This document shows, in pieces, positions 9,625 to 18,850 of a DNA stretch of 64,000 nucleotides. The notes below the pieces were generated by a model. That model was not told where the DNA came from, searched no databases, and saw only the letters and a list, made by a program, of their open reading frames with translations. Origin of the DNA: Ignavibacteriales bacterium (GTDB lineage: Bacteria > Bacteroidota > Ignavibacteria > UBA10030); contig JAPLFQ010000021.1 in assembly GCA_026390595.1 (NCBI GenBank), positions 268,333-332,332 on the forward strand. The letters run 5' to 3'. Position numbers and translations under genes: made by a program. The first letter of the stretch is position 1, and every line of letters begins with the position of its first letter.

Positions 9625-10040
9625 ACGATATTCCTTTTTCAAGTGCGGAAACTGCTGCGGCTGAGGGGAAATCCGAACTGGCGGTGTTCCAAAAACACGC
9701 AGAATCACAGCCATTTCGTCATATCGATGGTACAAAAGCGAAGGTTGAATTGCAAGGAGGGACGATTATCCGGAGACCGATCCGTTGGGAGATCTGGTCA
9801 TCGAATCACCGGGCCAGATGAATACGAATTCGCACTCATGCACAACGATTCTGAAACTTGGTCAGGAACGGGCCAAGAAACAAGACAACCGACTCACCGA
9901 TGGTTCTATTGTCAACTTCAATACACCTCGGAGATCGCATCGGACCAACGCATCAATACAACGATTGGGCACATTCAGGAGCTGACACAGTTTCGGCGTT
10001 CGTCACCGGAGGGCTGCGCATGCTTCCGTCTGAGTCACTG
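9625..10040. other. Intergenic, 416 bases, no feature recognised
   Basis: Between the GHL10 gene start and the end of the alpha/beta hydrolase gene. Reading frames on the plus strand here have no ribosome binding site and poor composition. I see no clear promoter of the TTG-N20-TAnnTTTG type and no strong hairpin. Confidence 0.5.
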
Positions 10041-11393
10041 TCACTTCTTCGGTGCGTTTATCCATCGTGCAATGTCCTCGACAACTTCATCCTGTACATG
10101 TCCCGCCCTCCCATATTCCGCCGGAATGCTCTTCCCTGCTCCAGCGATGAAGAGGTGGTTCAGCTCTGGGTATAATTCGAAGCTCACATTCTTGTTGCCC
10201 CGCAACGCGTCCTTCCAACGTTCGTAGTCTTTCATTGTCACCTGGTAGTCGCGTTCCCCTTGCAGGATGAGCATGGGCATCCTGAGTGAAGCGGCGAGCT
10301 GTGGAGGATCGTAACCCTGCAGATCGATCCAGTACGAGGCTGGAGCCGCGAAGTAGGAATCCACTGACGAGGTGTCTGCTTTCGTCAGCTTCTTCACCTT
10401 GTCCCGCTCTTTCTCGATATTGCTCAATTGTTCGAGCTGCTTCTGCGGCGGGAGATCGCCTGACGAGCCGAGGTAGGCAATTTGCTCCACCATAATATCC
10501 TCGAGAGGTCTCGAAGCTCCCGCGAGGATGATCAGTCCGGCCAGTGCGGGATCCCCCACGCCAATCCTCGGCGCCAACATTCCGCCAAGGCTGTGGCCAA
10601 GCACGTGGATCTGCTCTGGGCTAATTCCATTCGTCCGCCTCAGCAATTCGACAGCCAGGAGTGCATCCTCAATAGCCTCCTCCTTCACCGTGAATGTCTG
10701 TTTCAGCACAACGAGTTCCTGTCCGTGTTCCTTCGTTCGCTTTTCATACCGGAGCACGGCGATTCCCCTTGATGCGAGCCCCCAGGCCAGATCGCGGAAA
10801 GGCTTGTTTGGTCCGATTGTCTCGTCCCTATCATTGGGTCCGGAACCGTGAACAAGGACGACTGCCGGACAAGGGCTCGGGCTCTTTGGAATCGTCAACG
10901 TTCCGTGTAGCGCCCATCTCCCCTTTCCCACCAGCACTTCTTCCTCGCGGAATGACTCACGGTTCACATACGCAGGGGCCTTGTATTCGATAGGGGGAAC
11001 GGGTTTCGCATAGAACAAACCTGCTACTTGCTTCTTCTCATTCAGCACCACGCGCACGTCGGCGCTGTCCTTCTCGAACAGGCATGTCACAAGCACGATG
11101 TCATACAACCTGTATTTCTGAGACCACGCGCGGAGCTGCTTCTTGAACGGCCCGACGCGAACCAGGACCGTGTCCCACGATTCCTTTAGTTTCTCCGCGG
11201 ACAGCACCGCGGTCATCGTGCTGTCAAAGAAACCAACGCAGGCGGCATATTCCCCTTTCGAGAGGAGACCGACGAAGTCCTTCGCTCTCATTATTGCCGA
11301 ATCCGGGGCCGCCGCGACCGGTTGTTGGGCTTGAAGCACCGCGACGGACGAGACCATAAATCCCACGAACATCGCTGACATGATTCTTTTCAT
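10041..11393 (-). CDS. Alpha/beta hydrolase with N-terminal DUF3887-like domain, exported
   Basis: 450 residues from the ATG at 11393 (AAAGGGG upstream; the longer frame lacks a site). Signal peptide about 1-22 (ending LQAQ). Residues ~30-130 form a DUF3887/NTF2-like domain (FDSTMTAVLSAEKLKESW). From ~150 comes an alpha/beta-hydrolase fold: VLVHGSGPNDRDE (oxyanion region), nucleophile S268 in LGHSLGGM, an acidic residue in GERDYQV and the histidine in LNHLF. Proteins of this architecture are secreted esterases or dienelactone-hydrolase-like enzymes; the substrate is unknown. It lies 69 bases after the glycosidase-like gene upstream. Confidence 0.88.
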   Translation of the reverse strand: MKRIMSAMFVGFMVSSVAVLQAQQPVAAAPDSAIMRAKDFVGLLSKGEYAACVGFFDSTMTAVLSAEKLKESWDTVLVRVGPFKKQLRAWSQKYRLYDIVLVTCLFEKDSADVRVVLNEKKQVAGLFYAKPVPPIEYKAPAYVNRESFREEEVLVGKGRWALHGTLTIPKSPSPCPAVVLVHGSGPNDRDETIGPNKPFRDLAWGLASRGIAVLRYEKRTKEHGQELVVLKQTFTVKEEAIEDALLAVELLRRTNGISPEQIHVLGHSLGGMLAPRIGVGDPALAGLIILAGASRPLEDIMVEQIAYLGSSGDLPPQKQLEQLSNIEKERDKVKKLTKADTSSVDSYFAAPASYWIDLQGYDPPQLAASLRMPMLILQGERDYQVTMKDYERWKDALRGNKNVSFELYPELNHLFIAGAGKSIPAEYGRAGHVQDEVVEDIARWINAPKK

Positions 11394-11462
11394 CGTGTTC
11401 CCCTTTAGTTCGTACTTGCCGGAGCACTCCGGCGCCATGATTCGTTGAAGAATCCGAGATGA

Positions 11463-13634
11463 TTATTTTCTGGATACACTAAGGCGATGTTCCCCCGACG
11501 GAGCGATGACGACATACCCCTTCTCTCCCGCCAGGACCGGGAGCTTGACGGGGATCCCATCAAGCCGGATGGTTGCAGGCGCTTTGTTGAATACGAGCAT
11601 GCATCGGGCAAGTGCGCGATAGGTGAGATCCATCTTCTCCCCGGATACTTCGCAGCCGAGAAGTTCATCAGACAAAAAGAGCAGACGAAACGCTGCCGCA
11701 CGGGATGGGGAGATGCCTGGTTTCACCGTCAGAGTATGAGTTCCAGGCGGAATGATCACACCATCCGAATCCCCGCAGGGCCAGAGGCTGCCGTCGAGCC
11801 AGACCATTGTCTGAGCAGAGGTCTTCCAAGTCACAGTGTGAGGAGTGTTGATTTCCCACCCGGATGAGATTCTCGTTATGGACACGCCAGCCGCCATCGC
11901 AGCTGGAACGTGTTTCCAGTCGTGGCTGAAAACCGACGATTCACAGTAGACGCACACACGGCCGTTCTGTTCGCCGGCCCGTTGGAGTTGCTGCAGGAGT
12001 TCTATTCCCGTGGCCTGCTCTGTCGCGAATGTCATCTGAGTCAACGGATGAATCGGTACTACGTTGATATCGATCATCGATGGGCGTTCAGGGATGAGTG
12101 CGACCAAAGTTTTCCTCAGTTGTGCGTACCTCTCAGGTGACTTCGTCCACTCCATGTAAGGATCTTCCACGTTGAGCGTCACGCCGTACTCACGCAGAAG
12201 CGCAAGTGTCGATTTCTGGTCGAACCCGAGAAGATGGTCGAATTCGGGATGAAGCGTATTGTCGACGATTGTGTGAATCAGCTCCCAATCCCGTTTTCCA
12301 TCGCTCTTCAGTTTTGAGACAAACTCGATTACCTGCCGCAGAAGACGGTTATTCACAGCCGTGCGGTAACGATAGAACTGATCGAGCGAGGCCGCATTCC
12401 GCTTCCAGAAATTCAGCGAGGTCGAATCCTCGAGCTCCAGCGGGTCATAGCCTGCGAGTACTTTGTATTCTGCGATTGCCGAAGGAGTAAACGGAACAAA
12501 ATAGTCCGGTCGCGTCGGTCCTGCCAGGGCTTCGCCTCCAGCGCCGGTGATCGTGAACTCTGCGATATCCACACCGTCCCAGTCCTCTTTCAGAAGGCTG
12601 GAGAGATCTCGCAGCGCCGTCGTCAGGCAATCGGGATTCTGCAGATCCATCAAATGCAGGAAATCGAGCTTCGCATCCTGCAGGAGGGCATTCTTCTGGC
12701 GCCATTCGGGGTGCTGTTTCCAGAATCCCGGCCCAACGTGCGGCCACTCCAGCCACGCGTAGACCACTATCCCATTTTTGTGCGCGGCATCGATCAATCG
12801 CTTGTAATCGTAGGATGGAGTGTCGTGGTAGTACCAAGCGGCGGCATGAACGGCGCGGATCCCCCATTCGTGCCACATTGCGGCAAGTGTTTCGATCGGC
12901 ACGTTGAAGCGATAGCCGGCATCGAAGTATACATCCAGCGCGTTGCGCCGAAAAGAAGGGGCGCACCGGAGTTCTTCAACGATTGCATCCGGAAGCGTCG
13001 GAAATCGGGAATACCCCTTCCCTGAAAGCTCATCGAACAGAGGCGACAGCACGATGCATCGTCCCCTGCCCAGTTGGATTGCGACACCGAGCGGGCGCCC
13101 TGAGACGGAATCGGCATAGAGGACTCGGGACAATTTCTTTGGATATCCGGCGATGGAGTGGACAGACGGATTGTCGGGCCAGTGCAGTGGAAAACCGGAG
13201 AGCCCGCGATCCACTACTGCGCTGACGCTCTGCGACGGTCCAAGGCGAATCCCCAACGCAGTCAGGAGAGGACTTGGCCCATCCGTGATGAGGTGCATCC
13301 CCCTTCTCACGCCGTTGATAACCGCCTTCATGCGAACGGGAGTCATAGCAAGAGCCGAGGCATGGGAAACCACCAACAGGGTTGTGCCTTCGAGATCCAC
13401 CTTCGAGAAATGCCCCGGGTCCAGAACCGTGTAGGTGAATCCCATTCCCTTTAGAGCACCTTCGTAGCTTTCCTGGCTGAGAGAATCAGACCCCGAGGCG
13501 CTCGCGCTGCGAATAAACGCTGCCTTGACCATTTCTGGAGCGGAGACACGATGTCCGCTTCCGGCAATGCCAGAACGCACGCCGGAGATGAGGAGCACCA
13601 GCATAAGAAAGCAACCGACAAGGATGCGCTGCAT
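11463..13634 (-). CDS. Putative exported glycosidase-like TIM-barrel protein
   Basis: About 723 residues from the ATG at 13634; a TTG start 24 bases earlier is equally possible since neither has a clear ribosome binding site. An N-terminal signal segment (ILVGCFLMLVLLISG) is followed by ~200 residues that look like a ThuA/GATase-like Rossmann domain (TLLVVSHASALAM, GRGRCIVLSPLFDE). A barrel-like part begins at LDVYFDAGYRFNVPIETLAAMW and contains GIVVYAWLEWPHVGP and DWDGVDIAEF, which recall hypothetical glycosyl hydrolase (GHL6-like) families. The C-terminal ~100 residues are beta-rich (PPGTHTLTVKPG). I am confident it is a real gene, less so of the enzymatic class. Confidence 0.75.
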   Translation of the reverse strand: MQRILVGCFLMLVLLISGVRSGIAGSGHRVSAPEMVKAAFIRSASASGSDSLSQESYEGALKGMGFTYTVLDPGHFSKVDLEGTTLLVVSHASALAMTPVRMKAVINGVRRGMHLITDGPSPLLTALGIRLGPSQSVSAVVDRGLSGFPLHWPDNPSVHSIAGYPKKLSRVLYADSVSGRPLGVAIQLGRGRCIVLSPLFDELSGKGYSRFPTLPDAIVEELRCAPSFRRNALDVYFDAGYRFNVPIETLAAMWHEWGIRAVHAAAWYYHDTPSYDYKRLIDAAHKNGIVVYAWLEWPHVGPGFWKQHPEWRQKNALLQDAKLDFLHLMDLQNPDCLTTALRDLSSLLKEDWDGVDIAEFTITGAGGEALAGPTRPDYFVPFTPSAIAEYKVLAGYDPLELEDSTSLNFWKRNAASLDQFYRYRTAVNNRLLRQVIEFVSKLKSDGKRDWELIHTIVDNTLHPEFDHLLGFDQKSTLALLREYGVTLNVEDPYMEWTKSPERYAQLRKTLVALIPERPSMIDINVVPIHPLTQMTFATEQATGIELLQQLQRAGEQNGRVCVYCESSVFSHDWKHVPAAMAAGVSITRISSGWEINTPHTVTWKTSAQTMVWLDGSLWPCGDSDGVIIPPGTHTLTVKPGISPSRAAAFRLLFLSDELLGCEVSGEKMDLTYRALARCMLVFNKAPATIRLDGIPVKLPVLAGEKGYVVIAPSGEHRLSVSRK

Positions 13635-13689
13635 GCGAGAATACGTGAAGGTGAGCAATGGTCTGAATTGATGTGAAACTCAGCAGCTG

Positions 13690-14145
13690 CTATTCCTGCA
13701 GCTTGAAGCGGATTCTCAACACTCCGTTTTCAAATGCCGTCGATCCTATTTTGAAACTTCCGATCTCTTTCGTTGTGGACGCATGCGGCCCGCTGCACGG
13801 GCACACATCGTACTCGCCAATCGTGATGACCCGTATGGTGTTTCCTGCATCTTCGGGAAGGCGCGAAAGCATGAAACGAGTCGCCGCTTCCTCTCGACCA
13901 AGAAAACTCTCCGTGATGGGCAGATCCAGGCCTATCACTTCGTTGACCTTCTTCTCGACGGTCGCAATTTCTTCCTGTGTAAGATCCCGGTCGAACCTGT
14001 AATCGCATTTCGATTTCTTCTTTTCGATGTGCGCGCTGAAAGCTCTTCCGCAGTTGAACATCCGCACCATCGTCTGATTCAGGATGTGCTCCGCGGAATG
14101 CATACGCGGATCGTATTCTTTCCTGTTTGGGTTAAAATCGTTCAT
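13690..14145 (-). CDS. AlaX-like alanyl-tRNA editing (tRNA-SAD) protein
   Basis: 151 residues, the length of stand-alone AlaX proteins. The zinc-binding residues of the second additional domain of threonyl/alanyl-tRNA synthetases are present: H16 and H20 in HSAEHIL, and C117 and H121 in CPCSGPHA. Proteins of this type remove serine or glycine mischarged on tRNA-Ala in the cytoplasm. It lies about 55 bases upstream of the glycosidase-like gene in the same direction; functional linkage with it is not evident. The start ATG at 14145 is the first in frame. Confidence 0.9.
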   Translation of the reverse strand: MNDFNPNRKEYDPRMHSAEHILNQTMVRMFNCGRAFSAHIEKKKSKCDYRFDRDLTQEEIATVEKKVNEVIGLDLPITESFLGREEAATRFMLSRLPEDAGNTIRVITIGEYDVCPCSGPHASTTKEIGSFKIGSTAFENGVLRIRFKLQE

Positions 14146-14180
14146 GGAGTTTGGAGATGGGAATGTTCAGTTTTGAGTTT

Positions 14181-14210
14181 TCCGCCTCAGGCGGATCCGC
14201 CTTTGGCGGA
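14181..14210. repeat. Two tandem 15-base palindromes
   Basis: TCCGCCTCAGGCGGA is followed directly by TCCGCCTTTGGCGGA: two adjacent perfect 6-bp stems with 3-base loops. This is the form of a palindromic intergenic repeat (REP-like), lying between the hybrid kinase gene and the AlaX gene. It could also slow or end transcription, but no T-run follows on the minus strand. Confidence 0.65.
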
Positions 14211-14289
14211 GAAGTTTCAAGTGCCAAGTCGGTTTCGTCTATTGATCCGCCGTAACACGAAGTGCGCAGGCGGACGATTCGCTCTCGCT

Positions 14290-17200
14290 TCAACTCCCCG
14301 CCTGCCGCATCAACTTCGCTTTCAGCTTCATCAAATGAGGGATGTTGGTCTCGAACCGATTCCGAAGCTCGGCCAGGTCTTTCTCGAGCCCTGCAAGTTC
14401 CTTCTTTTCGGCCCGCGCCTCGATCGACGCCGCCAGCGCCACCAGAGAAATCAGATTGAAAGTCGTGAAACTCCCCTTCAATGTGTGGGCAATGTAATCG
14501 AGCCGCTCGCTGTCACCCCGTCCATGGACCGTTGATATTTCTGAAAGAAGCTGCGTCGCGGTCCCCACGAAATCCTCCAATAGACCTACAACGAAGGCAG
14601 GGTCCCCTGCAACGCCAAATTCCTTCAAACGTACCAGCACGGTTTTCTCAAACTCAACGAACTCGGCCGATTCATCCTCGTCCGTGTCACCTATCTGCTT
14701 TTTCGCCGGAACCGCCCACTGGTGCAAAATCGCCGCGACATCGTCCATGTGAACCGGCTTGCTCAAATAATCGTCCATACCGGCGTCAAAACACCTCTGT
14801 CTGTCTTCGGACATTGCGTCAGCGGTCAACGCTATGATCTTCGGCCTGTCCCCGGGCTTGCTGGAATTGACTATCCGCCTCGTCGCTTCCAGGCCATCCA
14901 TCTCAGGCATCTGCACGTCCATGAAAATCAGATCGTACTGTTTTCCTTCGATCGCCTTCAGCACTTCCAGACCGTTCGTCACGACATCACCGGAGTGGCC
15001 GAGCTGCTGCAGGATGCGGAGGATCAGCTTCTGATTCACTGCATTGTCTTCCGCCACCAGAATGCGCAGGTTCGATGTGGCTGGAACTTTGAGTTCCGGC
15101 GTCACTTTCTTGCGCGGTGCTGCGACTCTTTCGCCACTCAGCGCTTCAGCGATGACATTGTACAGTTGCGATTGTTTGATCGGTTTCGCGACTTCGGCAG
15201 TGAATAGTTCTCCTCCCCTGCCCCCTTCCTTCAATGCCGACCCAAGGGAGGAGAGAAGGATCATGGGGAGGGCGCTGGGAGAACGCAGCGACCGGATTTC
15301 CTGCGCGAGTGTCACTCCGTCCATGTCGGGCATCTGCATGTCGAGTATCCCAAGGTCAAAAGGATCTCCCTTTCTGATCCACTCAAGTGCTTCGGCTGGC
15401 GAATGTGTGACCCGCGGAATAAGCTTCCAGTGTTGGCACAATTCTCTCAGAATCCGGAGGTTTGTCGCATTGTCATCGACGAGCAGAATACGGCGTCCCG
15501 CAAATGTGACATCCTTGCCGCGCATGTACACCTCGGGCAGCGCCTCGGATGCTTCAGGTATACTTGACTGAATGGTAAAATGGAAGACAGATCCTTTTCC
15601 CACTTCGCTTTCCACCCAGATCTTCCCCTTCATCAGACCCACGAGGCGCATGGAAATGGCAAGTCCCAGCCCCGTTCCACCATAGCGACGCGTCGTTGAA
15701 GAATCTACCTGCGTGAACGCCTTGAACAACTTTTCGATCTTGTCTTGCGGAATTCCGATGCCCGTATCTCTGATAGAGAACTGGAGCTCAAAGGTCTTGC
15801 CAATTCTCCACTTGAGCGCGACCGATGTGTAGATCTCCCCTTTCTCCGTGAACTTAAGGGCATTCCCGATCAGATTGAACAGGATCTGGCGGAGCCGGTG
15901 CTTGTCGCCAAGAATTCCGGAGGGGACTTCCGGATCGATCCAATACAGCAAATCAAGATTCTTCGCTGACGCCTTCTGCGAGAGCAGGTCATAGACCTCT
16001 TCGATGCACGTTCTCGGTTCGAATTGCACTTCTTCGAGCTCGATCTTTCCCGATTCGATCTTTGAGAAGTCCAGAATATCGTTGATGACACTCAGAAGTG
16101 TCTCTCCGCTCACACGAATGGTATCAACAAAGTCCGCCTGATCGGGTGTGAGATCCGTCTGCGCCAGCAAATCAGTCATGCCGATGACGCCATTCATGGG
16201 TGTTCGTATCTCGTGGCTCATGACTGCTAGAAACTCCGATTTCGCTTTCGTGGCAGCCTCAGCGACCTCCTTCGCAGTGTTCAGCTCTTCCTCCATGCGC
16301 TTCCGGTCGGTGATGTCCTGGAGCGTGGTGCGAATACCGGTAATGTTTCCGTCAGGATCGCGCAAGAGCCTATCCTCACAAAGAACCGGGACCAGGGAAC
16401 CATCCTTCTTTCTATAGTTCCTTTCGACGTTCCGACCCGGGGGTTTTGTCCCCGCCAGCTTTTCCAATACAGACTTCTCGGAGGTTTCCCGTTCCTCGAT
16501 ATAATCCCACACGGGTCGACCCGTCATCTCCTCAGCCGCATATCCAAGGGTCCGGAGTTCCGTGCGGTTCACGCGGGTAATCCGCCCCCTGGTATCCAGC
16601 TCGTGATACCCAACTGGCGCGTCATCGAACATCTCGCGAAAGCGCGTTTCGCTCATTCGCAGCTCTTCTTCCGCTTTCTTGCGCTCCGTGATGTCGGTTG
16701 CGACCCCAACGAGCGCGACCGGCCTCCCCTTGTCGTCGTGCAGCACTGTCGTTGAAAGACGGATCGGGAACTCGGTCCCATCCTTCCGGCGATTCACCAG
16801 TTCGCCGGCCCATCCTCCCGAGAGCGAACGTTCCTCTATCGCGGCCACAACAGCCGGATCGTTGTTCAGTGATCGAACAATCGCAATGTCTTTCCCGAGA
16901 ACCTCCGCCTGAGTATAGCCATACGTTTTCAGGAAGGCGTCATTCACGAACACGATCTTGTCTTCGAGGTCGGTAATTGTCACGCACTCTGAAACGCTCA
17001 TGATGCTGTGCGCCAGCATGCGAAGCTGTTCTTCCGCGCTTTTTCGCACGGAAATGTCCGAAATGATGCCAACGACGGCCTCGAGCTCTCCTCCGGCCCG
17101 GCGAATCGGCGTGACGGCCACACTCGCCCAGAATGTTTCCCCGTTCTTACAGACGTAACGCTTCTCCAGTTCGTAGTGTCCGATCGTCCCCTGTAGAAGC

Positions 17201-18642
17201 TCCTGCATCTCCTTCTTGCTGGCTTCCACGTCATCCGGATGCGTAATCGCGAGGCTTGTGAGTTTGAGCAGTTCTTCAGACGTGTAGCCAAGTTTCTGTG
17301 TCCACCATTTGTTTGCTTGAATGTATCGTCCGGTTGGATTGATCACACTTACACCCACGCCAACATTATCGAAGATCGCGCTCAGCCAGGCCCGGTTGGC
17401 TTCCAGATTCGCTTCGATGCGCTTCCGTTCTGTGATGTCCCGGTACGCACTCAAGAACATTTTCTTACCGTTCGCGCGCAGCAGCCGTGTTGTCACGAGC
17501 AGCGTGCGCCGCTCACCGGACTTCGCGGTGATTGTCGTTTCTTCGTCGTGCAGTTCCCCTTTTTCGAGAAGTTCCTTCAGTCCGTCAAGTGCCTGCTGAC
17601 GAAGCTCAGGATCCGGATACAGCAACATGCTGAAATCGCCGGCATTGGCCTCCTCCTTGGAGTATCCCGCGAGACGTTCCATCGTCGCATTGAAGACTTC
17701 GAAATGCCCCCGCTCGTCGCTGAACGTGAGCCCTTCGTTCACCGTATCGATGACAGTCGCCAGTTGATGTTGGTTCTCTCTCAGTTCGTCTTCGATGCGC
17801 TTTCGTTCGCTGATGTCGCGTGCGATCGCCTGGATGCCGACTGTCCGCCCTTCGCGTTTGACCAGCTGGACAATCTGTCCCAGCCAGATTTCCTTTCCGT
17901 CTTTCCTGGTCGCCGGGAATTCGAAGTACGTGCTTGCAGTGTCGGTGATAACCTGTTTCTTGTAAAAAGCTTCCGCCCTGTGCCTGAAATGCGTTGGGAT
18001 CAGGTCGAGGTACTTCGTTCCGATGATCTCGCTTTCGGAATATCCGGTGGCTCGCAGCGCGTTTGGGTTGGCGTAGATGAAGCGGCCAACAATGTCAGCG
18101 CTGTAAATGATGTCCTGAGCACTTTCTACAAACGTCCGATAGCGTGCCTCACTTTCGCGAAGAGATTCCTCAGACAGTTTCTGCTTTGTTATGTCCCTGT
18201 AGATTCCATAGATTCCGATTCGATCGCCGCCCACCATGATTGGAGTGCCAATGACTGACACGTGGACCAGAACCCCGTCCTTGCGTTTCCGAATCGTCTC
18301 TGCTTCAATCGTCTCGTTCTTCGATACCCTTCGCGATAAACTTCGCCCCTCTTCCGTGAGGTTGTCGGGAACAATCATGTCATCAAGTTCCTGCCCCTTG
18401 ATTTCTGCAAGCGAGTGCCCGAACAGCTTCAGGAATGCATCGTTGGCATCGATGACGACTCCATGTTTGTCGAGAGTCACGATCCCTTCGGGGGAGCTCT
18501 CAAACAGGTGGCGGAAAAAGACATCAAGACGCGCTGGATTGTTCCTTGGAGCCGTCGCCGGTGCTTTGGCACGGGCCGGACGATTCCCGCCCGGCTTGCG
18601 GGGTTTCTTAGGCACCGGCTTCCTGGTAATTTTGGATTTCAT
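14290..18642 (-). CDS. Soluble hybrid histidine kinase: six PAS, HisKA, HATPase, REC, REC, HPt
   Basis: 1450 residues from the ATG at 18642 (AAGGGAG upstream). Longer starts would overlap the MttB gene. After a Lys/Pro-rich tail there are six PAS/PAC units at about 40-155, 165-285, 290-410, 415-535, 540-660 and 665-785, each ending in a D-I-T/S-x-R/K-K motif. HisKA follows with phospho-acceptor H810 in SHEIRTPMNG, then HATPase (NALKFTEKG ~927, DTGIGIP ~959, GGTGLGLAIS ~988). REC1 has D1101, REC2 has D1242, and the HPt has H1386 in AHTLKGS. No membrane segment is visible, so it senses a cytoplasmic signal. The whole His-Asp-His relay is in one chain and no output regulator is adjacent. Promoter at 18724-18754. 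Confidence 0.95.
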   Translation of the reverse strand: MKSKITRKPVPKKPRKPGGNRPARAKAPATAPRNNPARLDVFFRHLFESSPEGIVTLDKHGVVIDANDAFLKLFGHSLAEIKGQELDDMIVPDNLTEEGRSLSRRVSKNETIEAETIRKRKDGVLVHVSVIGTPIMVGGDRIGIYGIYRDITKQKLSEESLRESEARYRTFVESAQDIIYSADIVGRFIYANPNALRATGYSESEIIGTKYLDLIPTHFRHRAEAFYKKQVITDTASTYFEFPATRKDGKEIWLGQIVQLVKREGRTVGIQAIARDISERKRIEDELRENQHQLATVIDTVNEGLTFSDERGHFEVFNATMERLAGYSKEEANAGDFSMLLYPDPELRQQALDGLKELLEKGELHDEETTITAKSGERRTLLVTTRLLRANGKKMFLSAYRDITERKRIEANLEANRAWLSAIFDNVGVGVSVINPTGRYIQANKWWTQKLGYTSEELLKLTSLAITHPDDVEASKKEMQELLQGTIGHYELEKRYVCKNGETFWASVAVTPIRRAGGELEAVVGIISDISVRKSAEEQLRMLAHSIMSVSECVTITDLEDKIVFVNDAFLKTYGYTQAEVLGKDIAIVRSLNNDPAVVAAIEERSLSGGWAGELVNRRKDGTEFPIRLSTTVLHDDKGRPVALVGVATDITERKKAEEELRMSETRFREMFDDAPVGYHELDTRGRITRVNRTELRTLGYAAEEMTGRPVWDYIEERETSEKSVLEKLAGTKPPGRNVERNYRKKDGSLVPVLCEDRLLRDPDGNITGIRTTLQDITDRKRMEEELNTAKEVAEAATKAKSEFLAVMSHEIRTPMNGVIGMTDLLAQTDLTPDQADFVDTIRVSGETLLSVINDILDFSKIESGKIELEEVQFEPRTCIEEVYDLLSQKASAKNLDLLYWIDPEVPSGILGDKHRLRQILFNLIGNALKFTEKGEIYTSVALKWRIGKTFELQFSIRDTGIGIPQDKIEKLFKAFTQVDSSTTRRYGGTGLGLAISMRLVGLMKGKIWVESEVGKGSVFHFTIQSSIPEASEALPEVYMRGKDVTFAGRRILLVDDNATNLRILRELCQHWKLIPRVTHSPAEALEWIRKGDPFDLGILDMQMPDMDGVTLAQEIRSLRSPSALPMILLSSLGSALKEGGRGGELFTAEVAKPIKQSQLYNVIAEALSGERVAAPRKKVTPELKVPATSNLRILVAEDNAVNQKLILRILQQLGHSGDVVTNGLEVLKAIEGKQYDLIFMDVQMPEMDGLEATRRIVNSSKPGDRPKIIALTADAMSEDRQRCFDAGMDDYLSKPVHMDDVAAILHQWAVPAKKQIGDTDEDESAEFVEFEKTVLVRLKEFGVAGDPAFVVGLLEDFVGTATQLLSEISTVHGRGDSERLDYIAHTLKGSFTTFNLISLVALAASIEARAEKKELAGLEKDLAELRNRFETNIPHLMKLKAKLMRQAGS

Positions 18643-18723
18643 CGGACTCTCCCTTACGCTGGCTTGCCATGGAATGGTCGGCAACCGCATCAGCTTACAA
18701 ACTATCAAAAAGTTGGGCCAGAA

Positions 18724-18754
18724 CAAAACTACTTCAGATCGTTCAGAAAGGCAA
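18724..18754 (-). promoter_or_regulatory. Promoter for the hybrid kinase gene
   Basis: On the minus strand: TTG, 20 bases, then TAGTTTTG, matching the Bacteroidota consensus TTG-N19/20-TAnnTTTG. It lies 82 bases upstream of the chosen kinase start, which supports that start. Confidence 0.75.
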
Positions 18755-18850
18755 GCTGTTATGATTTGAGCAGGGTCTCGCCGAAAGACCAGCGACATGC
18801 TCCTCTGCGATAAGGTTGGGATCATGCAACTCGGATGAACTCGTACGGGG

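Noticed and set aside
17239..18258. 339-codon plus-strand frame
   Set aside because: It is antisense to the PAS domains of the hybrid kinase, whose repeated structure leaves the opposite strand open.
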